Assembly (NCBI GenBank): GCA_947629455.1
Contig: CANRDT010000007.1
Span: 1 to 64,000 of the forward strand
Direction: 5' to 3'
Length of the DNA: 64,000 nt
Origin: an uncultured Ruminococcus sp.
Lineage (GTDB): Bacteria > Bacillota > Clostridia > Oscillospirales > Ruminococcaceae
Shown piece after piece: positions 34,619 through 43,947 of the stretch. Every line of letters starts with the position of its first letter. The first letter of the stretch is position 1. The notes under the pieces were generated by a model. It made no database searches, was not told the origin of the DNA, and saw only the letters and a list, made by a program, of their open reading frames with translations. The position numbers were made by a program, and so were the translations under genes.

Positions 34619-35971
34619 ATGGCAGGTATTATTCAAAGACCAAAGGGAACAATGGACGTTTTGCCGTCTGAGATCAATAAATGGAAAACCGTAGAGGAGA
34701 TAGTGGAGCGTCAGGCGGAAGTGTTCGGTTTCAGGGAAATACGCATACCGACATTCGAGGATACAGGACTTTTCGTCAGATCGGTAGGCGATACCACCGA
34801 CGTGGTGCAGAAAGAAATGTATACCGTCACCGCGACGGGGGACAGCTCCTTTACCCTGCGTCCCGAGGGAACGGCAGGCGCGATCAGGGCGGTAATAGAA
34901 AACGGTCTGCTCAACGAGGCGTTTCCGCAAAAGTATTACTATCTCCTCTCCTGTTTCCGCCACGAAAAACCGCAGGCAGGCAGACTGAGGGAATTTCACC
35001 AGTTCGGCTGCGAGATGATAGGTTCGCCATCTCCTGCAGCGGACGCCGATCTTATCGCGCTCGCGCAGTCGATAATAGATTCTCTGGAAATTAAAAACGT
35101 AAAGCTTTATATCAACTCTATCGGCTGTCCCGAATGCCGCGCGAAATATCACGAGGCGCTTAAAAAATACTTTGAACAGTATAGGGATAAGCTCTGCGAT
35201 ACCTGCAAAGAGCGCCTTGAAAAAAATCCGATGAGGATACTCGACTGCAAATCGGATGAGGATAAAAAGCTTGCAAAGAACGCTCCCGTAATTCTCGATT
35301 ATCTCTGTGACGACTGCCGCGCTCACTTTGACGGACTGCGCCGCGCACTCGGTGTTATGGGGATAAATTTCAAGGTCGATCCGCGCCTTGTAAGAGGTCT
35401 TGATTACTACACGCGCACCGTGTTTGAATTTATTACGACCGAGATAGGCGCACAGGGTACCGTCTGCGGCGGAGGACGCTACGACAGACTTATCGAACAG
35501 CTTGGCGGCAAACCTGCTCCCGCGCTCGGATTCGGTATGGGTATCGAAAGAATTTTACTTATTATGCAAAAACAGAACTGCAATTTCTTTGAACCGACGA
35601 CCTGCGATCTGTATATCGCGCCGATGAACGAAAATTGTCTTGATGAGGCTGTACGGACGGCGAATATACTTCGCGGCGACGGCGTTTCCGTGGAATATGA
35701 TCTTATGGGCAGAAGTCTTAAAGCGCAGATGAAGTATGCCGATAAGATAGGCGCAGCGTTCGTTATGGTGCTGGGCGAAGAAGAAGTGGAGAGCGGCTTT
35801 GCAAAGATAAAGAATATGGCGACAGGCAAGCAGACGGAAGTCGATCTTGAAAATATTTCGGAAGAGTTTGAAGAGCTTTTCTGCAATGCGATCATGGAAA
35901 AGGACGAGGACTTTCGTAAGATAGAGGAGAATTTTCTCAAAAACAGGAAGAACGGGGAGGGCAGGTCATGA
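34619..35971 (+). CDS. hisS: Histidyl-tRNA synthetase
   Basis: 450 residues. Class II motifs: motif 2 in YLLSCFRHEKPQAGRLREFH, the histidine-specific block VRGLDYYTRTVFEF, and motif 3 in PALGFGMGIERILL; an anticodon-binding domain follows (from about 330). The C-terminus carries about 25 extra charged residues (EKDEDFRKIEENFLKN). ATG 34619 follows GAAAGGA and gives MAGIIQRPKGTMDVLP. First gene of a four-gene operon with aspS. Confidence 0.96.
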   Translation: MAGIIQRPKGTMDVLPSEINKWKTVEEIVERQAEVFGFREIRIPTFEDTGLFVRSVGDTTDVVQKEMYTVTATGDSSFTLRPEGTAGAIRAVIENGLLNEAFPQKYYYLLSCFRHEKPQAGRLREFHQFGCEMIGSPSPAADADLIALAQSIIDSLEIKNVKLYINSIGCPECRAKYHEALKKYFEQYRDKLCDTCKERLEKNPMRILDCKSDEDKKLAKNAPVILDYLCDDCRAHFDGLRRALGVMGINFKVDPRLVRGLDYYTRTVFEFITTEIGAQGTVCGGGRYDRLIEQLGGKPAPALGFGMGIERILLIMQKQNCNFFEPTTCDLYIAPMNENCLDEAVRTANILRGDGVSVEYDLMGRSLKAQMKYADKIGAAFVMVLGEEEVESGFAKIKNMATGKQTEVDLENISEEFEELFCNAIMEKDEDFRKIEENFLKNRKNGEGRS

Positions 35972-36285
35972 GGTGTACGCATTGCGAAAACATACCGATA
36001 TGTGAAATAAAAAGACCCGAGGACTATATGATGGCGATAGAGGCTTTTGCAAATATGGTCAAAGCGGGATACCTTGAACCGTGCTATATGTCCTGTCCGC
36101 TCGATATGATAATACTCCCTTCGGGCGAATTTTACGGCGACCGCCTGTTCCACCAGTTCAGATGTACAAGCTGCGGCACGGTCTACGGTATGCTCGTAAA
36201 CACCCACCTCGGCGGTCAGATAAAGATAAACGAAAAGGCTTTCGACCCCGACGATTATCCCGATAAGCCCGATACGGAGGAATAG
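35968..36285 (+). CDS. Cysteine-rich small protein in the tRNA synthetase operon
   Basis: 105 residues, starting inside the hisS stop (ATGA overlap). Cysteines at 3, 6, 12, 39, 43, 66 and 69 (MRCTHCENIPIC, CYMSCP, CTSCG) suggest one or two metal sites. I do not recognise the family. Coupling to hisS implies co-production; the role is unknown. Confidence 0.7.
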   Translation: MRCTHCENIPICEIKRPEDYMMAIEAFANMVKAGYLEPCYMSCPLDMIILPSGEFYGDRLFHQFRCTSCGTVYGMLVNTHLGGQIKINEKAFDPDDYPDKPDTEE

Positions 36286-36288
36286 ACC

Positions 36289-36792
36289 GTGCTGCTGATA
36301 TTCCCCATAAGCTACAGCTTTGAGACCACACTTTCTCCGAAAAAGGCAGCCGCAAAGCTTGAACGCGAGCTGGTGCTGCACCGCCCTACGGGAAACGTTA
36401 TGGCGCAGGGCAGATTTATGAGAAAACACCGTTTTGAAACGATTTATTACGGCTGCCGCACTTCGGCGGACAGATTTCGGGTATTCCACCATACGGCGAA
36501 AAAGCGCGACGGCGCGTCCACCGGATTTTTCGGCAGGATAGAAAAGACAAGCGGCGGCTCCCTGATAAGCGGCAGTTTCCGCAAACCGATATACGTCTAC
36601 GTTTGCGCCGCTTTGTGGACGATAGTTACTCTGCTTATCTCGCTTGTGCTGTTTGCTCTTCAGGAAACGGCAGGCGCGGCAGTCTCGGCAGGGCTTTTCG
36701 TTACGGGGATATTAATAATGTTCTGGGACGACAAAAAGAAGTACATAAGGGCATATCTCGATACTTTTCCCCGTGCGGAGGAAAAGCGGTAA
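36289..36792 (+). CDS. Two-helix membrane protein in the tRNA synthetase operon
   Basis: 167 residues from GTG 36289, 3 nt after the previous stop. A basic cytoplasmic-looking region (about 20-95) is followed by two transmembrane helices (about 100-122 and 126-145) and a charged tail. No known domain is recognised. Confidence 0.65.
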   Translation: MLLIFPISYSFETTLSPKKAAAKLERELVLHRPTGNVMAQGRFMRKHRFETIYYGCRTSADRFRVFHHTAKKRDGASTGFFGRIEKTSGGSLISGSFRKPIYVYVCAALWTIVTLLISLVLFALQETAGAAVSAGLFVTGILIMFWDDKKKYIRAYLDTFPRAEEKR

Positions 36793-36838
36793 ATATACAG
36801 AACAAAATAAAATTATACAGCGAAGGAAGTAATATAAA

Positions 36839-38605
36839 ATGGCACTCGATACGATGAAAGGCTTAAAAAGAACGCATTACTGCGGCGAGATACCGCTTGA
36901 GCCGCAGGAAGTTGTGGTATGCGGATTTGCCGACAGGGTGAGGGATATGGGAAATCTGATCTTTATCAACCTGCGCGACAGGACGGGTATCGTGCAGCTT
37001 GCGTTCAGCGACGAGACCGAACGCGCCGTATTTGAAAAGGCGCAGCAGGTAAAAAGCGAATATGTACTTATGGCAAAAGGAAATATCCGCCCGAGGGAAA
37101 GTGTGAACGATAAGCTGAAAACAGGTTCGGTGGAGATCGCCGTTTCCGATCTGAGAATACTCTCAAAGGCGGAAACTACGCCGTTTGAAGTCACCAATTC
37201 CGAAAAAGTAAATGAGGAACTGAAACTCAGATACCGCTATCTCGATCTGCGCAGTCCAAAGCTGCAAAAGAATATGATAATGCGCCACGATATAGCAAGA
37301 GTGGCAAGAGAATATTTCTACGAAAACGGTTTTCTGGAGATAGAAACGCCTATGCTTATGCGCTCGACTCCCGAGGGGGCGAGGGATTATCTTGTTCCGT
37401 CAAGAGTACACGGCGGCAGCTTTTACGCGCTGCCCCAGTCGCCGCAGATATACAAGCAGCTGCTTATGATCTCCGGCTACGACCGCTATATACAGCTTGC
37501 AAGGTGTTTCCGTGACGAGGATCTCCGCGCCGACAGACAGCCGGAATTTACTCAGATAGATCTTGAAATGTCGTTCGTCGAACCGGAAGATATACAAAGC
37601 TGTGTCGAGGGGTGCATACAGCGTCTGTTTAAGGAGATACTCGGAATAGACGTCGTTCTGCCGCTTGAAAGAATGACTTTCGCGGACGCTATGCAGCGTT
37701 ACGGTTCGGATAAACCCGATACCCGATTCGGCTTTGAGATACAGGATATTTCCGAGGAAGTCAGGGGTATGGATTTTGTCGTGTTCAGCTCGGCTCTTGA
37801 AAACGGCGGCTCGGTAAGAGCGATAAACGTCAAGAACGGCGCGGCAGTCTATACCAGAAAGGAAATAGATAAGCTTACCGAACACGCAAAGGGTATCGGC
37901 GCGAAAGGTCTTGCATATATCCGCTGGGCGGACGAACCGAACTGCTCGTTCAAAAAATTCCTCAAAGACGGCGATCTTGAACGTATCTGCGGCAGAATGA
38001 ACGCCGAAAAAGGCGATCTTGTTCTCATATGCGCCGACAAGACCGCGACTGTGCTCTCCACTCTCGGTGCGCTGCGCCTTATTGCGGCTAAAAAGCTGGA
38101 TATTATCCCCGAGGACGTCTATAATTTTGTATGGATAACCGAAATGCCTTTCTTTGAATTTGACGACGAAAGCGGCAATTGGGTCGCCGCACATCACCCG
38201 TTCACTATGGTTATGGAGGAATGTCTGGATAAGCTGGACAGCGATCCTGCCAATGTGCGCGCAAAGGCTTGGGATCTCGTCCTTAACGGTACGGAACTTT
38301 CAAGCGGCTCGATGAGAATTACCGACTTCCAGCTCCAACAGAAAATGTTTGAGGCGCTCGGTATGTCAGATGAGGAAATACAGGCGAAATTCGGTTTCCT
38401 TGTGGACGCGTACAGATTCGCCGCTCCGCCCCACGGGGGTATGGGTATCGGTCTTGACAGACTCGCTATGATAATGTGTAAGGCGGATAGCCTCAGAGAT
38501 GTTGTCGCGTTCCCGAAAGTGCAGAACGCCAGCGAACTTATGAGCGGCTGCCCTGCGGAAGTTGACCAAAAACAACTTGACGAACTCAGCATCGCTGTTA
38601 AATGA
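36839..38605 (+). CDS. aspS: Aspartyl-tRNA synthetase
   Basis: 588 residues, the bacterial-type AspRS with the large GAD insertion. The anticodon-binding OB fold opens the protein (EVVVCGFADRVRDMGNLIF); motif 2 is FRDEDLRADRQPEFTQIDLE, and the C-terminal GMGIGLDRLAMIMC is motif 3. Whether it is discriminating or also charges tRNA-Asn cannot be told by eye. RBS AGGAAG. Last gene of the T-box operon. Confidence 0.97.
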   Translation: MALDTMKGLKRTHYCGEIPLEPQEVVVCGFADRVRDMGNLIFINLRDRTGIVQLAFSDETERAVFEKAQQVKSEYVLMAKGNIRPRESVNDKLKTGSVEIAVSDLRILSKAETTPFEVTNSEKVNEELKLRYRYLDLRSPKLQKNMIMRHDIARVAREYFYENGFLEIETPMLMRSTPEGARDYLVPSRVHGGSFYALPQSPQIYKQLLMISGYDRYIQLARCFRDEDLRADRQPEFTQIDLEMSFVEPEDIQSCVEGCIQRLFKEILGIDVVLPLERMTFADAMQRYGSDKPDTRFGFEIQDISEEVRGMDFVVFSSALENGGSVRAINVKNGAAVYTRKEIDKLTEHAKGIGAKGLAYIRWADEPNCSFKKFLKDGDLERICGRMNAEKGDLVLICADKTATVLSTLGALRLIAAKKLDIIPEDVYNFVWITEMPFFEFDDESGNWVAAHHPFTMVMEECLDKLDSDPANVRAKAWDLVLNGTELSSGSMRITDFQLQQKMFEALGMSDEEIQAKFGFLVDAYRFAAPPHGGMGIGLDRLAMIMCKADSLRDVVAFPKVQNASELMSGCPAEVDQKQLDELSIAVK

Positions 38606-38646
38606 GTCCATTTATGAGATGATTTTTTTCAGGTGTGACCTTTTTT

Positions 38647-38860
38647 GGGGGAAACCCTTTTGAAAAAGGGTTATCCCCCAAGCCCCTTTCCTAAAACTTC
38701 CAGTGATTTTTTGCAATGGGCAACAGTACACTTGAAAAATCTTAGCGAACAGTGTTTAAAAAGTAATTAAAATATTTTATTGCCCATTGCAAAAAATAAT
38801 TGAAAAGTCTTTGGAGGGGGGTCTGGGGGGCAGCCTTTCTTCAGAAAGGTGCCCTCCCAG
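38647..38860. repeat. Family T structured repeat, locus 4 (single core)
   Basis: Outer arm AACCC-TTTTGAAAAA-GGGTT, 78-nt core (38713-38790) bounded by GCAATGGGCAA and TTGCCCATTGC, inverted arm with CCTTTC-TTCA-GAAAGG. Nearly identical to locus 5, 1903 bp downstream. Between co-directional genes. Confidence 0.85.
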
Positions 38861-38905
38861 AGAAAGTTACCCCAGAAAGAAAATTGTCCCGAAAGGGGAG
38901 GTCAT

Positions 38906-39544
38906 ATGGAAAATGAAGAAAAGTACATATATGTAGTGATCTCCACGACGCAGACGAAGTTTGGCGGAGTAATACGCAAGCTTGGGAACATCAAGTACAA
39001 TCACACAGCGATCGCGCTTGACAGGGATCTGACAAGAATGTATTCATTTGCGCGGAGGAAGCACTGTGCGGTATTGACGGGTCAGCTTGTCAAGGAGAGT
39101 GTAGCGAGGTACACGCTCAACAAGACGGAGAAAGCGTCCGTTGTAGTTTTCCGTTTACCCGTCACACAAAAGCAGTATGATCGTGTTGTGGAGATAATTG
39201 ACAACATATACAATGACGGAGCGTACATATACAATTTACTTTCTGTATTGCTTTATCCGGTAACGAGGGGTTGTTTTTCGGTCTACAAGGCGTTTACCTG
39301 TATCGAGTTTGTTATGTATGTCCTGAACAACATCGGATTTCTGGAATGTGACAAGCCGTACTGCGGTTACAAGCCGGACGATATGCTTAATATCCTTTCG
39401 GACTACAAGATTTTCGAGGGGGAGATAACCGATTACACTGCGGCTTACGTTCCCGACGAAAATTATTTCCTGCCGCTGTCTATGTCGGACGTTATTGAAA
39501 GCACGCTGACTGTGATACGTCTTTTTGTAAGACTTGCGATTTGA
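38906..39544 (+). CDS. Permuted papain-like (YiiX/NlpC-P60-type) protein
   Basis: 212 residues. IKYNHTAIALDRDLTRMYSF carries the catalytic-type His and KAFTCIEFVMYVL the Cys, in the His-before-Cys order of circularly permuted NlpC/P60 enzymes of the YiiX/YaeF group. These are amidases or acyl transferases of lipids or peptidoglycan. No signal peptide is seen. ATG 38906 has GGGGAGG about 6 nt upstream; longer frames run into the repeat and were rejected. Confidence 0.7.
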   Translation: MENEEKYIYVVISTTQTKFGGVIRKLGNIKYNHTAIALDRDLTRMYSFARRKHCAVLTGQLVKESVARYTLNKTEKASVVVFRLPVTQKQYDRVVEIIDNIYNDGAYIYNLLSVLLYPVTRGCFSVYKAFTCIEFVMYVLNNIGFLECDKPYCGYKPDDMLNILSDYKIFEGEITDYTAAYVPDENYFLPLSMSDVIESTLTVIRLFVRLAI

Positions 39545-39556
39545 TATTCTTTATAT

Positions 39557-39581
39557 TTCCGGCTTTTGCCGGAATTTTTTT
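39557..39581 (+). terminator. Rho-independent terminator
   Basis: TTCCGGC-TTTT-GCCGGAA followed by seven T residues. Confidence 0.9.
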
Positions 39582-39648
39582 GTTTTGGGGAAAATAATTG
39601 CTTTCAGAAAAATAAAAATTGATTTTCTTAAAAATATAATTAAACCTC

Positions 39649-39677
39649 TTGACAAATTAAAATAAATAGGGTATAAT
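39649..39677 (+). promoter_or_regulatory. Promoter of the membrane protein gene
   Basis: TTGACA (39649-39654), 17-bp spacer, TATAAT (39672-39677); perfect hexamers. Confidence 0.9.
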
Positions 39678-39720
39678 GATGTAGCGATATTTTCGCAATA
39701 AAAAATTATGGAGGAGAAAT

Positions 39721-40338
39721 ATGGTAAGAATCAAAACATTTCTGGTAATAATGACACTTTTGCTGCTGTTTTTTACGATTACTTCCGCACCGGCAGCGGT
39801 GAAACTTTATACCGAAAAACCGAATGAATTAAGCAAGGTAAACAGCGGCGACATCGAAGAGGGCGAATACTATGAGGGCGACGTCGATCTTGTTATGGAC
39901 GTTATCGCGGAAATGGAAACTACTCATAAATCACACGGTATAACTACCTCAAAGGACGTTACACCCTATTATCTGGTAATGCTTAACGAAAGCTACGCGA
40001 TAGTACACGTTTCAAATGACGATCTTATCGAACAGATGAACGATCTGATGGACGATACTTGGGATTTTCTGGACGGAAATACCGAAGAACTGCCCAAGCC
40101 TATACATATCCAGACAAAGGCAGTCGAGACCGAATCCGAATTGCAGCCATATATCTACGACTATTTTGAAGAGGCAGGCTACTCCAAAGAAGAGTGCGAC
40201 GACATCGTGGAAGATTCCGTTCTCCAGACTCAGGTGTATAAAAATGTGAAAAAAATTCCCCTTATAACCGGCGCAGCTTTTATCGTTCTCGCGGTTATTA
40301 CTATTCTCGTGTTCGTTAAATCGGGCAGAAAATTCTGA
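39721..40338 (+). CDS. Bitopic membrane protein of unknown function
   Basis: 205 residues with one N-terminal hydrophobic segment (about 6-26) and one C-terminal helix (about 180-199); the acidic middle (SGDIEEGEYYEGDVDLVMDV) should face outside. This outline recurs in small Ruminococcus membrane proteins but I know no function. ATG 39721 follows GGAGG. Own promoter and terminator. Confidence 0.75.
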   Translation: MVRIKTFLVIMTLLLLFFTITSAPAAVKLYTEKPNELSKVNSGDIEEGEYYEGDVDLVMDVIAEMETTHKSHGITTSKDVTPYYLVMLNESYAIVHVSNDDLIEQMNDLMDDTWDFLDGNTEELPKPIHIQTKAVETESELQPYIYDYFEEAGYSKEECDDIVEDSVLQTQVYKNVKKIPLITGAAFIVLAVITILVFVKSGRKF

Positions 40339-40375
40339 CCTGTTTAATATTGCATAAGATGAATATTTACTGGCT

Positions 40376-40411
40376 CGGGCAGATCTTTTTCATGGTCTGC
40401 CCGCGTTTGTT
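40376..40411 (+). terminator. Terminator after the membrane protein gene
   Basis: CGGGCAGA (40376-40383) pairs with TCTGCCCG (40396-40403), followed by CGTTTGTTT. Confidence 0.7.
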
Positions 40412-40460
40412 TACTATAAAATAATAAAATCTGAATATTATATAAACTTTTCTCAGCGTC

Positions 40461-40489
40461 TTGAAAATTGTAAAATTCTGTGCTATAAT
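40461..40489 (+). promoter_or_regulatory. Promoter upstream of family T locus 5
   Basis: TTGAAA (40461-40466), 17-bp spacer, TATAAT (40484-40489). The downstream glycosidase gene is reached only through the family T repeat. Confidence 0.8.
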
Positions 40490-40549
40490 ACTTTGACAGC
40501 GAAAAATTAACCCCCCTAAGACGACTTCTTTTCGGGTACAACCTTTTTT

Positions 40550-40760
40550 GGGGGAAACCCTTTTGAAAAAGGGTTATCCCCCAAGCCCCTTTCCTAAAAC
40601 TTCCAGTGATTTTTTGCAATGGGCAACAGTACACTTGAAAAATCTTAGCGAACAGTGTTTAAAAAGTAATTAAAATATTTTATTGCCCATTGCAAAAAAT
40701 AATTGAAAAGTCTTTGGAGGGGGGTCTGGGGGGCAGCCTTTCTTCAGAAAGGTGCCACCC
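40550..40760. repeat. Family T structured repeat, locus 5 (single core)
   Basis: Core 40616-40693 is identical or nearly so to locus 4. It lies between a promoter and the GH113-like gene, so it would be in the 5' leader of that mRNA. Confidence 0.85.
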
Positions 40761-40828
40761 AGAGAAGGGTCGTAACTGAAAGAAGTCAGTTTTGGGGCAG
40801 GTTATTACAAGTAAAGGAGTATCAGGGA

Positions 40829-41794
40829 ATGGACGGAAGATTATTTTGCAAAGGTTACACCTGGGGATTTTTCTCAGGTTCGGGAGCATTTACGACAGAA
40901 GCGGCGGAGCGTTCCATGGAGCGGCTTGCGTCGGACGGTTTAGACTGGATATGCATACCTGTAAATTGTTTTCAGGAGAATTTTTATTCTCTGAATATTT
41001 TTTCGCTTTTCGGCAGGACACAGACGGACGCGGAGGTCGAATTTGCGGTAAAGAAAGCGAAATCGCTTGGCTTGAAAGTATGTTTAAAGCCGATGGTAGA
41101 CTGTCTTGATCATTCATGGCGTGCGAGGATAAATTTCCCGACTGAAACTCCGTATTACTGGGACAAATGGTTTGACAGCTATACTGCGTTTATGCTGCGT
41201 TACGCGCGTATGGCGCAGGAACTTGGCTGTGAAATGCTTTGCACGGGCTGCGAAATGGCGGGAATGGACAGTCAGTCGGAGCGCTGCCGCAGGCTGATCT
41301 CGCAAGTGCGCGAAGTCTATTCGGGTATCATTATGCACAACATCAATCACGGCGACGAGCAGGCTGTAGACTGGCTGGGAGAGGTCGATATTATCGGCAT
41401 TTCCGCGTATTATCCTGTAGGGCTTGGGGGACTTGGTCTTGAGGATATGAAAAAGAGCTGGGGAAGATACATAGCCGATCTTGAAAAATGCCACCAACGG
41501 TTTGGCAAGCCGATAATGTTTGCGGAGATAGGCATACGCAACGAGCAGGGCTGTTCGCGTTATCCGTGGGATTTCCATTACCGTATGGAACTGCCGGACG
41601 ATCAGCAGGAGCAGGCAGATTTCTACGAGTCCGCAATGTGGGCGACGTGGGATAAACCGTGGTTTGCAGGATATTTCTGGTGGGACTGGAAAGCGAAACT
41701 GCCTCCCGAGGAGAAAGCCGCCGAAAACCGCGACTTCACCGTATACGGAAAGCTTGCGGAGAAAGTACTCAGAAAATGGTACAAAGGGGAATAG
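40829..41794 (+). CDS. GH113-like glycoside hydrolase
   Basis: 321 residues, TIM-barrel outline. LGCEMLCTGCEMAGM carries a Glu at the position of the acid/base, and KPIMFAEIGIRN a Glu at the nucleophile position of clan-A glycosidases; WAGYFWWDW-type aromatics close the barrel (FAGYFWWDW). The overall length and order match GH113 beta-mannanases. No signal peptide, so a cytoplasmic enzyme acting on imported manno-oligosaccharides is likely. ATG 40829 follows AAAGGAG. Confidence 0.7.
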   Translation: MDGRLFCKGYTWGFFSGSGAFTTEAAERSMERLASDGLDWICIPVNCFQENFYSLNIFSLFGRTQTDAEVEFAVKKAKSLGLKVCLKPMVDCLDHSWRARINFPTETPYYWDKWFDSYTAFMLRYARMAQELGCEMLCTGCEMAGMDSQSERCRRLISQVREVYSGIIMHNINHGDEQAVDWLGEVDIIGISAYYPVGLGGLGLEDMKKSWGRYIADLEKCHQRFGKPIMFAEIGIRNEQGCSRYPWDFHYRMELPDDQQEQADFYESAMWATWDKPWFAGYFWWDWKAKLPPEEKAAENRDFTVYGKLAEKVLRKWYKGE

Positions 41795-41830
41795 AAACCG
41801 CATTTTTTAAAATATTCGAGGTGGATACAT

Positions 41831-43195
41831 ATGGTTCGTGATATGACGAACGGCAAACCGCTGCGGCTGATACTTTCATTCTGTATACCTATGATATTTG
41901 GCAATATTTTCCAGCAGCTGTACAGTATGGTGGATTCGATCGTTGTCGGAAGATATGTCGGAGTCAATGCGCTTGCGGCGGTCGGCTCGGTCGGTTCGGT
42001 ATGTTTTCTGGTAATAGGATTCGCGACGGGCATATGCAGCGGATTTGCAATACCGGTCGCGCAGTGTTTCGGCGCGTCGGATCATTCAAGAATGCGCAGG
42101 TATGTAGCCAATGCTATATATTTATGCGTGATATTCGCGGTACTCATCACCGCGGCTACAACCCTTTCCGCAAAACAGCTGCTCAGGCTTATGAATACCC
42201 CCGACGACATAATGAAAGACGCCTATACCTACATAATAATAACCCTTGCAGGTATACCGGTAACTATATTTTATAATATCCTCGCGGCTATGCTCAGGGC
42301 GCTCGGCGACAGCAAGACGCCTTTGAAGTATCTTATAATCGCGTCGGCGCTGAATATCGCGCTCGATCTGGCGTTTGTGATATTTTTCAATATGGGCGTT
42401 GCCGGCGTTGCCATCGCGACCGTTATCGCACAGCTTATTTCAGGGCTGATGTGCTTTTCATATATGCACAGAAATCTTGATCTGCTTTTCTTTCAGGAGG
42501 GCGAAATGAAGTGGGATACTTCATATGCGCTGCGGCTCATCAACGTCGGACTGCCTATGGCGCTGCAATTCTCTATAACGGCTATCGGCTCGATAATACT
42601 GCAAAGAGCGGTAAATTCGCTCGGTTCGGCTCTCGTCGCGGTGACGACCGCCGCAAGTAAAGTACAAATGCTGGTAACGCAGCCAATGGAAACACTCGGC
42701 GTTACAATGGCGACATACGGCGGACAAAACCTCGGCGCACAGCGCAGCGACAGAATAGTCCGCGGCGTAAAACAAAGCATAGCCGTGCAAATGCTCTACT
42801 GTATCGCCGTGGCAACGATCATTCACTTCTTCGGCGTCTATATCTGCTACCTGTTTATTGATTCCTCCGAAACGGAAATACTCTCAAATGCCGCGAAATT
42901 TTTGAGAATACAGTCGCTTTTCTACCCCGTGCTCGGAATATTGTTTATCTTCCGTAATCTCCTGCAGGGACTCGGATACAGCTTTATTACTATGCTCGCA
43001 GGCGTTACCGAACTCGTCGCGCGCGCAGTCGTCGCTTTCGGTTTTGTCGGTAAATACGGCTTCGCAGCAGTCTGCTACGCCTCGCCCGTCGCTTGGGCTT
43101 CCGCCGCTCTAATGCTTACTGTACTCTATTTTATGAAAATTCAACTCGTTCTTAAAAAATATCCTTACGATAAAAATAATCCACTTCCTGATTGA
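41831..43195 (+). CDS. MATE-family multidrug/cation exporter
   Basis: 454 residues with about 12 membrane helices. N-terminal MTNGKPLRLILSFCIPMIFG then NIFQQLYSMVDSIVVGRYVG is typical of NorM/DinF-like MATE proteins, with a second half starting near VGLPMALQFSITAIGSIILQ. It exports organic cations with Na+ or H+. RBS GAGGTG 8 nt upstream. 36 nt after the glycosidase gene, probably the same transcript. Confidence 0.93.
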   Translation: MVRDMTNGKPLRLILSFCIPMIFGNIFQQLYSMVDSIVVGRYVGVNALAAVGSVGSVCFLVIGFATGICSGFAIPVAQCFGASDHSRMRRYVANAIYLCVIFAVLITAATTLSAKQLLRLMNTPDDIMKDAYTYIIITLAGIPVTIFYNILAAMLRALGDSKTPLKYLIIASALNIALDLAFVIFFNMGVAGVAIATVIAQLISGLMCFSYMHRNLDLLFFQEGEMKWDTSYALRLINVGLPMALQFSITAIGSIILQRAVNSLGSALVAVTTAASKVQMLVTQPMETLGVTMATYGGQNLGAQRSDRIVRGVKQSIAVQMLYCIAVATIIHFFGVYICYLFIDSSETEILSNAAKFLRIQSLFYPVLGILFIFRNLLQGLGYSFITMLAGVTELVARAVVAFGFVGKYGFAAVCYASPVAWASAALMLTVLYFMKIQLVLKKYPYDKNNPLPD

Positions 43196-43230
43196 TTCTC
43201 ACTTTTTTGGGGTGTATACCTTCCCTTTTC

Positions 43231-43918
43231 GGGGGAAAACCCGTTTAGAAGTAAGTGGTAAGAGGTCAGAGGTAAGAGTTGGTCATTGTGACTTTTGCGC
43301 GGCAATAAACTTTAATAATCTGAGGGAAAGAAATTTCCGGTTTTTCTTTTGCAACGCAAAAGAAAAATTGCCGACCGCATAATGTCGGCAAAGGAAATTT
43401 TCTTTCAGCCCAAATGCGCAGCAGCGCGGCGCATTTGGGGTTGACCCCCCTTCCTAAAACTTTCAATGATTTTTGCGATGGACGGCAAAGTCTTTGAAAT
43501 GCGTATCAAACAAAATTCACAATGCTTAAAAAATTGCACCGTCCATCGCAAAAATGACTAAAGCTTTGAGAAGAGATTCAGAAAACAGCTCTTTCCAAGA
43601 AGATTCCTCCCAAAGAGGGGAAAGATACACCTCAAAAAAAATAACAAACCCGGAAAGAAAATTCTTGCCGGGTTTTTTGATGTGATCTTACTTTTACTGT
43701 GGTGAGCCTTTGTCGGGACTTTTTTGAAAAATGTTTTTCCTCTGAACTTCCCTCACCGAGGGATTCTGACCATTTTTTGCGAGGGGTAATAGAACCGATA
43801 AAAGCTATTTCTTAACGTGCTGATTAATCTTCACGCGAACATTGCCCCTCGCAAAAAATCATCAAAAGTCTTTGTAAGGGGGTTCGGGGGAGAAACTTTC
43901 TTCAGAAAGTTTTCCCCC
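43231..43918. repeat. Family T structured repeat, locus 6 (double, with nested insertion)
   Basis: Cores 43475-43549 (GCGATGGACGG/CCGTCCATCGC) and 43779-43852 (GCGAGGGGTAA/TTGCCCCTCGC) with terminator AAACCCGG/CCGGGTTT (43646-43678) between them. The left arm is interrupted after GGGGGAAAACCC by about 200 bp carrying an inverted family D tract and hairpins (TTTTTCTTTTGC/GCAAAAGAAAAA, GCCGAC/GTCGGC, CCAAATGCGC/GCGCATTTGG) before GGGTTGACCCCCC resumes. Between convergent genes. Confidence 0.8.
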
Positions 43919-43947
43919 GAAAAAAGCTCCCCACGGTGAAAGTTTGT

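Noticed and set aside
43779-43852. Possible tRNA-like RNA (74 nt, paired GCGAGGG/CCCTCGC ends)
   Set aside because: No T-loop or anticodon arm consensus, and other cores of the same length have unrelated interiors.
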